Below are positions 7,706 through 15,988 of a stretch of 64,000 bases of DNA, one piece after another. How positions within the stretch are numbered: the first letter of the stretch is position 1; each line of letters opens with the position of its first letter. Under the pieces are notes generated by a model. The model was not told the DNA's origin. It saw only the letters and a program-made list of their open reading frames with translations, and did not search any database. Both the position numbers and the translations under genes were made by a program. Source of the DNA: Actinomycetes bacterium (GTDB lineage: Bacteria; Actinomycetota; Actinomycetes; Actinomycetales; Microbacteriaceae); the NCBI GenBank assembly GCA_023428065.1, contig JAEYZI010000061.1:1-64000 (forward strand), read 5' to 3'.

Positions 7706-9217
7706 TCAGAAGCCGAAGGCCTGGGCGCGGCGCCGCTCCCACACGGGCAGCAGCTCGTCGAGAGTGAGGGGCGCCACCTCCACGCCGTCGAGATCGAGAT
7801 CCGGGTCGTCGACCCACAGGAGCTCCTCGATCTCGCCGGAGGCGCGGATCTCGCCGCCTGCCGTGAGGGCGAAGACCGCCGCGAGCACTACCGTGTTCTC
7901 CTCGTTGGCCGCGACCGCGCGGAAGAGCCCGAGATACTCCGCCGTCGTGATGTCGAGCTCGACCCCGATCTCCTCGGCGAGCTCGCGCGTGAGGGTCTCG
8001 ACGGCGCTCTCGCCCTCCTCGATCTTGCCCCCTGGCTGCATGAAGTGCCGCGTGCCCGCCTTGCGCACGAGGAGCGTGCGCCCGTCGGCGTCGGTCACGA
8101 TCGCCGCGGCGACGCGCAGCACCGCCGGGCGCGACCCCGTGCGCTCGGGCGCCTCGGCGTCGGGCACCTCGGCGTCGGGCACCTCGGCGTCGGGGAGCTC
8201 GAGCACGTCGGGGGTGTCGGCGTCGTCCGGCTGCGGCTGCGGCCGCGCCTCGGTCGCGAGGTCCTCGATGCGGACGGATGCCGGGGGCGCAGGAAGCACG
8301 GGCGCAGGAGGCACGGGAGGAGGCACGGGCGCAGGAGGCACGGGCGCAGGCGGCACGGCCACGCCGGACGGTGCGGCGTCGAGCTCGGCGGGAACCCCGG
8401 GGGGCGTCGGCGGAGGAGCGAGCTGCAGCCCGAGCGGGCGGCTGAAGTCGAGGACGGGCACCCGGCCGAGCCGCGGCTCGAGCGGTGGGATCGGCTGCGT
8501 GTCGCGGTAGGCACCCGGATGCGCGGGGTACTTCACCGGCCACGCCGTCGAGGCCGTGAAGCTCTCGTCCCCCTTGCGGCGCCGGATGTAGTCCTGGAAG
8601 CGGCGCGCCTGCTCGGCGTACCAGATCTCCTGTCGGCCGTGCAGGTCGGCGATCGGGAGGTCGAGCTCGTCGCGCCACGACCGCGCGAGCGCCTGCGCGA
8701 CACGGCCCGCCGCGATCGCGTCGGCGCCCGCGTCGTGCGCGTCGTCGAGGGCGACCCCGTAGTGGGCGGCCGCGGCCTCGAGCGTGCGCTTGCCCTTGCG
8801 GTAGGTGTCGACCTGCTTGTCGAGCACGAGCGGGTCGACGACCGGCGCGGGGTCGATGAGCGGCTCGAGCTCGTTGCGGCGGCACTCCCGGTCGAGCAGC
8901 GAGAGGTCGTAGGGGGCGTTGTAGACGACGACGGGGATCCCGAGGCCGAAGAGGGTGCGCAGCGTCTGGGTGATCTCCGCGACGACGACGCCCGACGGGC
9001 GACCCTCGAGCCGGGCGCGCTCGGTCGTGATGCCGTGGACCTCGGATGCGGCCTCCGGGATCTCGACCTCGGGGTCGGCGAGCCAGTCCCAGCGGTCGAC
9101 GACCGCGCCATCCGCGTCGATCACGGCGATGCACGCCGTCACGATGCGCGCGGTCTCGACGTCCACGCCCGTGGTCTCGAGGTCGAACACACCCAGGCGA
9201 TCGGCCCAACTGGTCAT
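7706..9217 (-). CDS. DEDDh exonuclease fused to a NUDIX hydrolase domain
   Basis: 503 residues in one uninterrupted frame. Residues 1-190 are a DEDDh 3'-5' exonuclease: ExoI D-x-E (FDLETTG, residues 11-17), ExoII (VYNAPYDLSLLDRE) and ExoIII (HDAGADA). A linker of roughly 130 residues follows, rich in Pro and Ala, with a DAEVP repeat. The last 135 residues are a NUDIX domain with a complete box, GGKIEEGESAVETL then TRELAEEIGVE, matching Gx5Ex7REUxEExGU. Both active sites look intact. The pairing suggests coupled cleavage of nucleic acid ends and of a nucleoside diphosphate derivative or oxidised nucleotide. That is inference; the substrate is unknown. Confidence 0.9.
   Translation of the reverse strand: MTSWADRLGVFDLETTGVDVETARIVTACIAVIDADGAVVDRWDWLADPEVEIPEAASEVHGITTERARLEGRPSGVVVAEITQTLRTLFGLGIPVVVYNAPYDLSLLDRECRRNELEPLIDPAPVVDPLVLDKQVDTYRKGKRTLEAAAAHYGVALDDAHDAGADAIAAGRVAQALARSWRDELDLPIADLHGRQEIWYAEQARRFQDYIRRRKGDESFTASTAWPVKYPAHPGAYRDTQPIPPLEPRLGRVPVLDFSRPLGLQLAPPPTPPGVPAELDAAPSGVAVPPAPVPPAPVPPPVPPAPVLPAPPASVRIEDLATEARPQPQPDDADTPDVLELPDAEVPDAEVPDAEAPERTGSRPAVLRVAAAIVTDADGRTLLVRKAGTRHFMQPGGKIEEGESAVETLTRELAEEIGVELDITTAEYLGLFRAVAANEENTVVLAAVFALTAGGEIRASGEIEELLWVDDPDLDLDGVEVAPLTLDELLPVWERRRAQAFGF
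8152..8196 (-). repeat. 15-bp tandem repeat in the fusion linker
   Basis: Three adjacent 15-bp units (CCTCGGCGTCGGGCA on the plus strand, last unit with one change) encode DAEVP-DAEVP in the acidic part of the linker. Unit length keeps the frame, so copy number can vary without breaking the protein. Confidence 0.85.
8291..8347 (-). repeat. Proline-coding imperfect tandem repeat in the fusion linker
   Basis: Units AGGAGGCACGGGCGC (15 bp) occur three times with one 12-bp shortened copy, encoding an APVPP-rich segment. All unit lengths are multiples of three. Confidence 0.8.
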
Positions 9218-9223
9218 GCGCGC

Positions 9224-9229
9224 AGCCTA
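9224..9229 (-). promoter_or_regulatory. -10 element of exonuclease-NUDIX gene
   Basis: Minus-strand TAGGCT, 6 nt before the ATG at 9217, lying between treS and this gene. It implies separate, leaderless expression. Confidence 0.45.
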
Positions 9230-9249
9230 GAGCCGGGGCCCGACGCGGC

Positions 9250-10977
9250 TCAGAAGGCGCGCGGGAGCGCCGCGCGCGGCTCGCCGAGGTGGAGCCAGTA
9301 GAAGCTCTGGGTGGCGAGCGTGAGCGTCAGGACGCCGTCGTCGCCGACGGCCGGGAACGCGCCGCCTCCGAAGAGGTCGTACGGCACGACGCCCTCGTCG
9401 CCGCTCATCTCGATCGAGACGGAGACCGGGTTGTGCGAGAAGGAGAACACGCACAGCACGCGCTCCGGGGCGTCGCCGAACGCGGTGCCCGTGCCCTCGT
9501 ACTCGCGGACGAACGCGAGCACCGATTCGTGGTTCGTGCGCAGCACGCGCAGCGTTCCCAGGCCGAAGGTCGGATGCGCCTTGCGCACGTGGATGACGTT
9601 GCGGATCCAGTGCAGGAGCGAGCGCGACTGCGCGAGCTGGGATTCGACGTTGACGAGCGAGTAGTTGTAGACGAGCGACTGCACGACCGGGAGGTAGAGC
9701 TTGCCGGGGTCGGCCGTCGAGAAGCCGGCGTTGCGGTCCGGCGTCCACTGCATGGGGGTGCGCGAGGCGTCGCGGTCGGGGAGCCAGATGTTGTCGCCCA
9801 TCCCGATCTCATCGCCGTAGTAGAGGAACGGCGAGCCGGGGAGCGAGAAGAGCAGAGCGTGCGCGAGCTCGAGCTCCGCGCGAGAGTTGTCGAGAAGGGG
9901 CGCGAGGCGGCGACGGATGCCGACGTTGACGCGCATCCGCGGGTCGTACGCGTACCAGCCGTACATCGCCTGGCGGTACTCCTCCGAGACCATCTCGAGC
10001 GTCAGCTCGTCGTGGTTGCGCAGGAAGACGCCCCAGCCGGCGCCCGGCGGCACCTCGGTCGTCTCGGAGAGCACGCGCTGGAGCTCCTGCGCGGACTGCG
10101 AGCGCAGCGAGTAGAAGATGCGGGGCATGACCGGGAAGTCGAACGCCATGTGGCACTGGGGCTCCTCCTCGGTGCCCATGAACTCGACGACCTCGGCCGG
10201 CCACTGGTTCGCCTCGGCGATCATGACGCGCCCCGGGTACTCCGCGTCCATCATCCGCCGCACGGCCTTGATGAACTCGTGCGTCTCGGGCTCGCCCTCG
10301 CCGTTGCCCTCCTCCGACTCGTAGAGGTAGGGGATCGCATCGAGGCGGAAGCCGTCGACGCCCATGTCCATCCAGAAGCGGATGACCTCGAAGATCGCCT
10401 CGTGGACCGCGGGGTTCTGGTAGTTGAGGTCGGGCTGGTGGGAGAAGAAGCGGTGGAAGTAGAACTGACGGCGCTCGGCGTCGAAGGCCCAGTTGGAGTC
10501 CTCGTAGTCGGTGAAGATGATGCGGACGTTGGGGAAGCCCTCGTCCGTGTCGCGCCACACGTAGAAGTCGCCGTACGGCCCCTCGGGGTCGCTGCGGGAC
10601 TGCTGGAACCACTCGTGCTGGTCGGAGGTGTGGTTGAGCGGGAGGTCGATGATGATGCGCATGTTGCGCTCGTGCGCCTTCGTCACGAGTTCGCGGAACT
10701 CCTCGAGGGTTCCGAACTCCGGCAGGATCGAGCGGTAGTCGGCGACGTCGTAGCCGCCGTCGCGCAGGGGAGACTGGTAGATCGGCGGGATCCAGAGCGC
10801 GTCGACGCCGAGCCACTGCAGGTAGTCGAGCTTCGAGATGAGCCCTCCGAGGTCGCCCGAGCCGTCGCCGTTGGAGTCGACGAAGGATCGCACCATGACC
10901 TCGTAGAACACCGCACGGCGGTACCAGTGCGGGTCGAGTGTGAGGCCGGGCAGCGTGATGGGAGCCGTGAACGTCAC
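9250..10977 (-). CDS. treS: Trehalose synthase (maltose alpha-glucosyltransferase)
   Basis: 575 residues, GH13 family. Catalytic residues are visible: nucleophile Asp213 (GFRLDAIPYL), acid/base Glu255 (MIAEANQW) and Asp323 (FLRNHDELTLE). The TreS-specific sequences (FYEVMVRSFVDSNGDGSGDL, GFPNVRIIFTD, FFSHQPDLNYQNP) distinguish it from oligo-glucosidases. It interconverts maltose and trehalose in the cytoplasm. No maltokinase domain is fused or adjacent. GTG start at 10977. With glgC/glgA it points to alpha-glucan/trehalose metabolism, though the loci are 3 kb apart. Confidence 0.93.
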   Translation of the reverse strand: MTFTAPITLPGLTLDPHWYRRAVFYEVMVRSFVDSNGDGSGDLGGLISKLDYLQWLGVDALWIPPIYQSPLRDGGYDVADYRSILPEFGTLEEFRELVTKAHERNMRIIIDLPLNHTSDQHEWFQQSRSDPEGPYGDFYVWRDTDEGFPNVRIIFTDYEDSNWAFDAERRQFYFHRFFSHQPDLNYQNPAVHEAIFEVIRFWMDMGVDGFRLDAIPYLYESEEGNGEGEPETHEFIKAVRRMMDAEYPGRVMIAEANQWPAEVVEFMGTEEEPQCHMAFDFPVMPRIFYSLRSQSAQELQRVLSETTEVPPGAGWGVFLRNHDELTLEMVSEEYRQAMYGWYAYDPRMRVNVGIRRRLAPLLDNSRAELELAHALLFSLPGSPFLYYGDEIGMGDNIWLPDRDASRTPMQWTPDRNAGFSTADPGKLYLPVVQSLVYNYSLVNVESQLAQSRSLLHWIRNVIHVRKAHPTFGLGTLRVLRTNHESVLAFVREYEGTGTAFGDAPERVLCVFSFSHNPVSVSIEMSGDEGVVPYDLFGGGAFPAVGDDGVLTLTLATQSFYWLHLGEPRAALPRAF

Positions 10978-10983
10978 GCGTCG

Positions 10984-10989
10984 AGTCTG
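10984..10989 (-). promoter_or_regulatory. -10 element of treS
   Basis: Minus-strand CAGACT, 6 nt before the treS GTG, within a 50-bp divergent spacer shared with the hydrolase gene. Confidence 0.35.
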
Positions 10990-11014
10990 ACACCTCCCGC
11001 ACTGGACGGACGCC

Positions 11015-11020
11015 TAGAAT
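11015..11020 (+). promoter_or_regulatory. -10 element of alpha/beta hydrolase gene
   Basis: TAGAAT lies 7 nt before the ATG at 11028, a near-consensus hexamer with no room for a separate ribosome binding site. Confidence 0.5.
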
Positions 11021-11027
11021 CGCAGGG

Positions 11028-11948
11028 ATGTCCGTCCCGACCCCGCACGCCGAGGCCCTCGCCCGCATCCCCGTCCGCGAACGGGAGGCCCGGATCCTCG
11101 GCTCCCGCACGCGCTTCTGGGACTTCGGGCCCGAGGACGCGCGCGACGTCGTCGTGCTCGCGCACGGCTACCGCGGCGACCACCACGGGCTCGAGCCCGT
11201 CATCGCGCGGCTCGACGCCATCCGCATCGTGAGCCCCGACCTCCCCGGCTTCGGCGACTCGACGCCGCTCACCGAGGCGCCGCACTCGATCGAGGGCTAC
11301 GGACGCTGGCTCGCGGAGTTCATCGCGTCGCTCGAACTGCCCGCTCCGCCCGTCGTGCTCGGGCACTCCTTCGGCTCGATGATCGCCTCGCACGCGATCG
11401 CCGACGGCATGCCCGCGCGCGCTCTCGTGCTCGTGAACCCCATCACGACCGACCCGAAGATCGCCGCAGGCCGCGTCATCACGGCGCTCACGCGCGCCTT
11501 CTACGGCGTCACGCGCGCGATGCCGGCCCGCCTCGCGCGGCTGTGGCTCGGCAACTGGCTCATCGTGCGGTTCATGAGCATGAACCTCGTGAAGACGCCC
11601 GACGCCACCCTGCGGCGCTGGATCCACGAGGAGCATCACCGGTACTTCAACGGCTTCTCCGACGCCCGCACGGTCGCCGAGGCGTTCGACGCGTCCGTCA
11701 GCACGGATGTGCGCGTCGCCGCGCCGCGCGTGAGCGTCCCCACCGTGCTCATCGCGGGCGAGGTCGACCGCATCGCGCCCCTCCCGGGTCAGCGCTCCGC
11801 GGTGGACCTCTTCCCCGACGCCCGCCTCGTCGTCGTGCCCGGAACGGGGCATCTCGCCCACTACGAGACCCCGGACCTCGTGGCGGACGCCATCCGCACC
11901 TTCCTCGCGACGCTCCCCGCGAGTGCGCCGCCGGGAGCCGCGCGGTGA
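11028..11948 (+). CDS. Alpha/beta hydrolase
   Basis: 306 residues. Oxyanion loop region LAHGYRGDHHGLEP, nucleophile elbow GHSFGS, acid in GEVDRIAPL and catalytic His in GTGHLAHYE make a complete Ser-Asp-His triad. There is no signal peptide, so it should be cytoplasmic. The substrate cannot be read from sequence. Its stop overlaps the GTG of the glycosyltransferase gene (GTGA), so the two are co-translated and may act in the same small pathway. Confidence 0.88.
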   Translation: MSVPTPHAEALARIPVREREARILGSRTRFWDFGPEDARDVVVLAHGYRGDHHGLEPVIARLDAIRIVSPDLPGFGDSTPLTEAPHSIEGYGRWLAEFIASLELPAPPVVLGHSFGSMIASHAIADGMPARALVLVNPITTDPKIAAGRVITALTRAFYGVTRAMPARLARLWLGNWLIVRFMSMNLVKTPDATLRRWIHEEHHRYFNGFSDARTVAEAFDASVSTDVRVAAPRVSVPTVLIAGEVDRIAPLPGQRSAVDLFPDARLVVVPGTGHLAHYETPDLVADAIRTFLATLPASAPPGAAR

Positions 11949-13024
11949 GGATCCTCGTCGACTGCCGCTACATCCGCTATCCGCGGCACGACGGGATCAG
12001 CCGCTACACGGCCAACCTCGTGGCCTCGCTCGCCCCGCTCGCGCGCGAGGCCGGCCACGAGGTCGTCATGATCGTCTCCGACGAGGAGCAGCTCGCAATG
12101 CTGCCCGAGCTGCCGTGGGAGCTCGCGACGTCGCCCACGAGCCCCCGCGAGCTCACGATCGCGCGCCGACTCAACGCGCTCGCCCCCGACGTGCTCTTCA
12201 GCCCCATGCAGACGATCGGCTCGTGGGGTCGCCGTTACGGCCTCGTGCTGACCCTGCACGACCTCATCTACTACCGGAACCGTACGCCCCCGCGCGACCT
12301 CGCGTGGCCCATCCGCCTCATGTGGCGGCTCTATCACCTCGCCTGGTGGCCGCAGCGGCTGCTGCTCAACCGCGCCGACGAGGTCGCGACCGTGTCGGAG
12401 ACGACGCGCTCGCTCATGCGCGAGCACCGGCTCACCGACCGCCCGATCACGGTCGTCTCGAACGCCGCGGATCCCGTCGCAGTCGACGAGGAGCGACGCC
12501 TGCCCGCGGAGCGGGACCTCGTCTACATGGGCTCGTTCATGCCCTACAAGAACGTCGAGGTGCTCGCGCGCGCCCTCCACGACCTTCCCGGTCACCGACT
12601 GCACCTGCTGAGTCGCATCTCGTCCGCGGACCGCGCCCGGCTCGAGGCGCTCGCCCCCGCGGGCGCCCTCGTCGTGCACGACGGCGTCACGGATGCCGAG
12701 TACGGGGAGCTGCTGGATCGCGCGCTCGCACTCGTGACGATGTCGTACGACGAGGGGTTCGGGCTCCCGCTCGTGGAGGCGATGGTGCGCGGGACGCCCG
12801 TCGTCGTCTCCGACATCCCGATCTTCCGCGAGATCGGGGGAGAGGCCGCCGTGTACGCGGACCCGCGCGACGTGCGCTCCGTCGTCGACGCCGTCCGACG
12901 CCTCGACGACGCGGACGAGTGGGCGCGGCGGTCCGCCGCGTCGCGAGCGCAGGCGGAGAGGTTCGACTGGAACCGCTCGGCCGCGACGCTCCTCGAACTG
13001 CTCGAGCGGGTCGCTAGGCGCTGA
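11945..13024 (+). CDS. Glycosyltransferase family 4 protein
   Basis: 359 residues from the GTG at 11945 overlapping the hydrolase stop. N-terminal domain begins VRILVDCRYIRYPRHDGISRYT, then TLHDLIYYRN, ATVSETTRSLM, VVSNAADPV, YMGSFMPYKNVEVL and the GT4 donor-site pattern SYDEGFGLPLVEAMVRGTPVVVSD with its paired Glu residues. It likely transfers a sugar from a nucleotide-sugar donor to an envelope or soluble acceptor; donor and acceptor are unknown. Its 3' end overlaps the end of the convergent ybaK-like gene by 11 bp. Confidence 0.88.
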   Translation: MRILVDCRYIRYPRHDGISRYTANLVASLAPLAREAGHEVVMIVSDEEQLAMLPELPWELATSPTSPRELTIARRLNALAPDVLFSPMQTIGSWGRRYGLVLTLHDLIYYRNRTPPRDLAWPIRLMWRLYHLAWWPQRLLLNRADEVATVSETTRSLMREHRLTDRPITVVSNAADPVAVDEERRLPAERDLVYMGSFMPYKNVEVLARALHDLPGHRLHLLSRISSADRARLEALAPAGALVVHDGVTDAEYGELLDRALALVTMSYDEGFGLPLVEAMVRGTPVVVSDIPIFREIGGEAAVYADPRDVRSVVDAVRRLDDADEWARRSAASRAQAERFDWNRSAATLLELLERVARR

Positions 13025-13472
13025 CCCGATGCACCTCGCCGCCCGCGAGGCGCACGAGGTCGGCGGGGTCGATCGCGAAGACGGATGACGCGGTGCCCGC
13101 CGCGGCCCACAGCACCTCGAGCGCGAGGAGGTCCTCGTCGACGACCGTGCGGAGCGGGCGCGCATGGGCGAGGGGCGGCACGCCGCCGATCGAGTAGCCC
13201 GTGGCCTCCTTGACCGCGCGCGCGTCGGCCTTGCCGAGCGTGCCGCCGAGGCGGGCGCCGAGCGCCGCCGTGTCGACGCGGTTGGCACCCGACACGAGTG
13301 CGAGGAGAGGCTCGCCGTCGAGCGTGAACACGAGGCTCTTGACGATCGCGGCGACCGGGCAGCCGATCGCGTCCGCGGCGTCCTGCGCCGTGTGGGTGCC
13401 CTCGGGGAACTCGCGCACCTCGACGTCGAGGCCGAGGGCGCGCAACCGCTCGGCGTAGTCCTCGGCGGCCAT
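13014..13472 (-). CDS. YbaK/EbsC family aminoacyl-tRNA deacylase
   Basis: 152 residues with the YbaK/ProX domain: HTAQDAADAIGCPVAAIVKSLVF (with the conserved Lys), PLLALVSGANRVD, and KEATGYSIGGVPPLAH with the GxxPP loop. Known members hydrolyse misacylated tRNA such as Cys-tRNA(Pro) or Ala-tRNA(Pro). The start ATG at 13472 shares one base with the stop of the upstream phosphatase gene (TGATG), so it is the last gene of a Sir2 - phosphatase - deacylase run. Exact tRNA specificity is not readable. Confidence 0.88.
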   Translation of the reverse strand: MAAEDYAERLRALGLDVEVREFPEGTHTAQDAADAIGCPVAAIVKSLVFTLDGEPLLALVSGANRVDTAALGARLGGTLGKADARAVKEATGYSIGGVPPLAHARPLRTVVDEDLLALEVLWAAAGTASSVFAIDPADLVRLAGGEVHRVSA

Positions 13473-14125
13473 CAGGCGTCCACCGGCCGCAGGGGCTCGC
13501 CGTCCTCGGCCGCCTCGACGGCGTTCTGCGTGTCGATGTCCTCGCACTCGGGGAGGATCGACTCGTCCTCGATGGGGTCGTCGAACGCGATGAGCTGCAG
13601 CTCGCCGTCCTCGACCCGGAAGCTGTGCACCGACGCGTTCGTGATGCGGGGGTGCTGCGTGCCGGGCTCGACCGTCTGCAGCACGGAGCGGATCGCGCCG
13701 CCGTGGCTCACGACGACGAGCCGCGCTCCCGGGTGGCGCGCCGCGAGCTCGAGCAGCGCGGGCACGACGCGGCCCGCGACCTCCTCCCGGGTCTCCTGCC
13801 CCGGGGCGCGGACCCCCTCCGGGTAGAGCGCCTCGACCTGCTCGAAGCCCATGCCCTCGGCGTCGCCGTAGTCGCGCTCGACGAGGGCGTCGACATCCGT
13901 CACCTCGTCGATGCCGAGACGCGACGCGATGATCGACGCCGTCTCGTGGGCGCGCGAGAGGGGGCTCGCGTACACGGCGTCCCAGCTGCGCCGCGCGAGC
14001 AGCTCGGCCGTCTGGCGCGCCTGCGCGCGCCCCGTGTCGTTGAGCGGGATGTCGGTGCGCCCTTGGATGCGGCGTGCCGCGTTCCACTCGGTCTCGCCGT
14101 GGCGCACGAGGTACAGCTCGGTCAT
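13472..14125 (-). CDS. Histidine phosphatase family protein
   Basis: 217 residues from the ATG at 14125, chosen because GGAGG stands just before it. Hallmarks are the RHG motif LVRHGETEWN with catalytic His, SPLSRAHETA and a second catalytic His in VVVSHGGAIRS. The family contains phosphoglycerate mutase-like phosphatases acting on sugar phosphates and related esters. An acidic C-terminal tail of about 45 residues extends beyond the core. Coupled to the downstream deacylase gene. Confidence 0.88.
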   Translation of the reverse strand: MTELYLVRHGETEWNAARRIQGRTDIPLNDTGRAQARQTAELLARRSWDAVYASPLSRAHETASIIASRLGIDEVTDVDALVERDYGDAEGMGFEQVEALYPEGVRAPGQETREEVAGRVVPALLELAARHPGARLVVVSHGGAIRSVLQTVEPGTQHPRITNASVHSFRVEDGELQLIAFDDPIEDESILPECEDIDTQNAVEAAEDGEPLRPVDA

Positions 14126-14134
14126 GATCCTCCG

Positions 14135-14156
14135 CTCGGGGCGCATCCGCCCCGAG
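14135..14156 (-). other. Hairpin between sir2 and phosphatase gene
   Basis: Perfect 9-bp stem (CTCGGGGCG / CGCCCCGAG) with a 4-nt loop, ending 9 nt before the phosphatase ATG. There is no T tract, so it is either a weak terminator for the sir2 gene or a leader structure. A TAGTCT -10-like hexamer at 14162-14167 overlaps the sir2 stop. Confidence 0.6.
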
Positions 14157-14164
14157 ATCCGAGA

Positions 14165-15022
14165 CTACCGAAGCCGCGCCGCGAGCCCGGCGAGCACCTC
14201 GGAGGTGCCCGCGTCGATCTTGAGGCTCGCGCGCCGGTCGCCGCGGGTCTCGCCGCGGTTGACGACGACGACCGGCATCCGTGCCTTGACCGCCTGATCG
14301 AGGAGGCGGATGCCGGAGTTGACGACGAGGGACGAGCCCGCGATGACGAGCGCCTCGGCGCCCCGCAGGATCGCGCGCGCGGCGGCGAAGACGGTCGGCG
14401 GCACGAACTCGCCGAAGAACACGACGTCGGGTTTGAGGACGCCGCCGCACACGGTGCAGCTCGGCACGATCATCTGGTCGACATAGTCGATCTGCACGTC
14501 GCCGTCGGGTCCGGTCTGGACCGCCTCCGGGTAGCCGAGCCACGGGTTCTCGCGCGTCATGCGCGCGGCGATGTCGGCCCGCGCGAACGTCTGCCCGCAC
14601 GTGAGGCACGTGACGCGACGCATCGCGCCGTGCAACTCCACGACGCGACGCGAGCCCGCACGGGCGTGGAGGCCGTCGACGTTCTGCGTCACGATGCCCG
14701 TGACGACGCCCGCGGCCTCCAGCTCGGCGAGCGCGAGATGACCCATGTTGGGATGCGCCGCCGAGAAGTGGTTCCAGCCGAGGTGGCTGCCCGCCCAGTA
14801 GCGCTTCCGGGCCTGCTCGTCGCCGAGGAACACGGCGAAGTTCATGGGGGTGCGGTGCACCGCGCCCGCTCCGCGGTAGTCGGGGATGCCGGAGTCGGTC
14901 GAGACGCCCGCGCCCGTGAGCACGGCGACGCGGCGGCCGGTGAGGAGGCGCTCGGCGGCGTCGAGCGCCGGCGCGAGGGTGCCCGTCGCATCGCGCGGTG
15001 CGGGAAGCGTCGTGATCGACAT
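14165..15022 (-). CDS. Sir2 family NAD-dependent protein deacylase
   Basis: 285 residues. NAD-binding motif GAGVSTDSGIPDYRG, TQNVDGLHARAG, catalytic HG in ELHGAMRR, a Cys4 zinc site (CLTC and CTVC), then VVFFGEFVP, GSSLVVNS and VVVVNRGETRGD. All catalytic positions of class II/U-type sirtuins are kept. It removes acyl groups from protein lysines using NAD. Start at 15022 is preceded by AAGGAGG at ideal spacing, and a TACGCT -10-like hexamer sits further upstream, so this is a leadered gene heading its operon. Confidence 0.92.
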   Translation of the reverse strand: MSITTLPAPRDATGTLAPALDAAERLLTGRRVAVLTGAGVSTDSGIPDYRGAGAVHRTPMNFAVFLGDEQARKRYWAGSHLGWNHFSAAHPNMGHLALAELEAAGVVTGIVTQNVDGLHARAGSRRVVELHGAMRRVTCLTCGQTFARADIAARMTRENPWLGYPEAVQTGPDGDVQIDYVDQMIVPSCTVCGGVLKPDVVFFGEFVPPTVFAAARAILRGAEALVIAGSSLVVNSGIRLLDQAVKARMPVVVVNRGETRGDRRASLKIDAGTSEVLAGLAARLR

Positions 15023-15082
15023 CCGTGCCTCCTTCCGCGGTCCCAGCGTAGGCCGCGCAGTTTTCCGGCATGTTTCGGCTGG

Positions 15083-15088
15083 CAGAAT
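15083..15088 (+). promoter_or_regulatory. -10 element of SpoU methyltransferase gene
   Basis: CAGAAT, 6 nt before the ATG at 15095, in the 72-bp divergent spacer with sir2. Confidence 0.4.
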
Positions 15089-15094
15089 CGAGGC

Positions 15095-15901
15095 ATGGAG
15101 CTCGTGCCGGTCGACGATCCCGCCGATCCGCGGCTGAGCGACTACTTCCGCCTCACCGACGTCGTGCTGCGCCGGCTCTCGGAGCCGGAGGGCGGGCTCT
15201 ACATCGCCGAGTCGACCAAGGTCATCCAACGGGCGCTCGAGGCCGGCCACCGCCCCCGCTCGGTGCTGCTCCAGGAGAAGTGGATTCCGGACCTCGCGCC
15301 GCTCCTCGCCGACGTCGACGTGCCCGTCTACGTCGCCCCGCCGGAGATGCTCGAGCAGATCACGGGATTCGTGCTGCACCGCGGCGCCCTCGCCTCGATG
15401 CACCGCCCCGAGTTGCCGATCGTGTCCGAGCTGCTGCGCGACGCGCGACGCGTCGTCGTGCTCGAGGACATCGTCGACCACACCAACGTCGGGGCCATCT
15501 TCCGCGCGGTCGCGGGCCTCGGCGCGGACGCCGTGCTCGTCACGCCGCGGTGCGCCGACCCGCTCTACCGCCGCTCGGTGCGCGTCAGCATGGCCGCCGT
15601 GCTGCAGATCCCGTGGACGCGGCTGCCGGAGTGGCCGCAGGGTGCCGAGGAGCTGCACGCCGCGGGCTTCGCGATCGCGGCCCTCGCGCTCGACGACGAC
15701 GCCGTGAGCCTCGACGACTACGCCGCCGACCCTCCCGAGCGCGTGGCCCTGCTCTTCGGCACCGAGGGCGACGGTCTGAGCCGAGCCGCCCTCGCGAACG
15801 CCGACCGCGTCGTCACGATCCCCATGCGCCGGGGGATCGACTCCCTCAACGTCGCCGCGGCATCCGCCGTCGCGCTGTGGGCCCTCCGCACCTCTCGCTA
15901 G
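15095..15901 (+). CDS. SpoU/TrmH family RNA 2'-O-methyltransferase
   Basis: 268 residues. The C-terminal SPOUT knot domain shows motif 1 (DIVDHTNVGAIFRA), motif 2 (LLFGTEGDGLS) and motif 3 (PMRRGIDSLNVAAASAVALWAL). The N-terminal domain resembles the L30-like substrate-binding part. The family methylates ribose 2'-OH of rRNA or tRNA; the target nucleotide is not evident. Expressed divergently from sir2. Confidence 0.9.
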   Translation: MELVPVDDPADPRLSDYFRLTDVVLRRLSEPEGGLYIAESTKVIQRALEAGHRPRSVLLQEKWIPDLAPLLADVDVPVYVAPPEMLEQITGFVLHRGALASMHRPELPIVSELLRDARRVVVLEDIVDHTNVGAIFRAVAGLGADAVLVTPRCADPLYRRSVRVSMAAVLQIPWTRLPEWPQGAEELHAAGFAIAALALDDDAVSLDDYAADPPERVALLFGTEGDGLSRAALANADRVVTIPMRRGIDSLNVAAASAVALWALRTSR

Positions 15902-15976
15902 CGCGCGTCCGTCCGCGGGGCCGCCCCCGGCGACACGTCCGCGCCGCGCCTCGGCGGGCTCGCGGGGAGCGGCCGG

Positions 15977-15982
15977 GATAAT
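15977..15982 (+). promoter_or_regulatory. -10 element of carboxypeptidase gene
   Basis: GATAAT, 6 nt before the GTG start at 15989. Confidence 0.45.
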
Positions 15983-15988
15983 GCTCCG

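Noticed and set aside
8152..8347. Short direct repeats as a CRISPR-like array
   Set aside because: Units are 12-15 bp, contiguous without spacers and coding for a linker.
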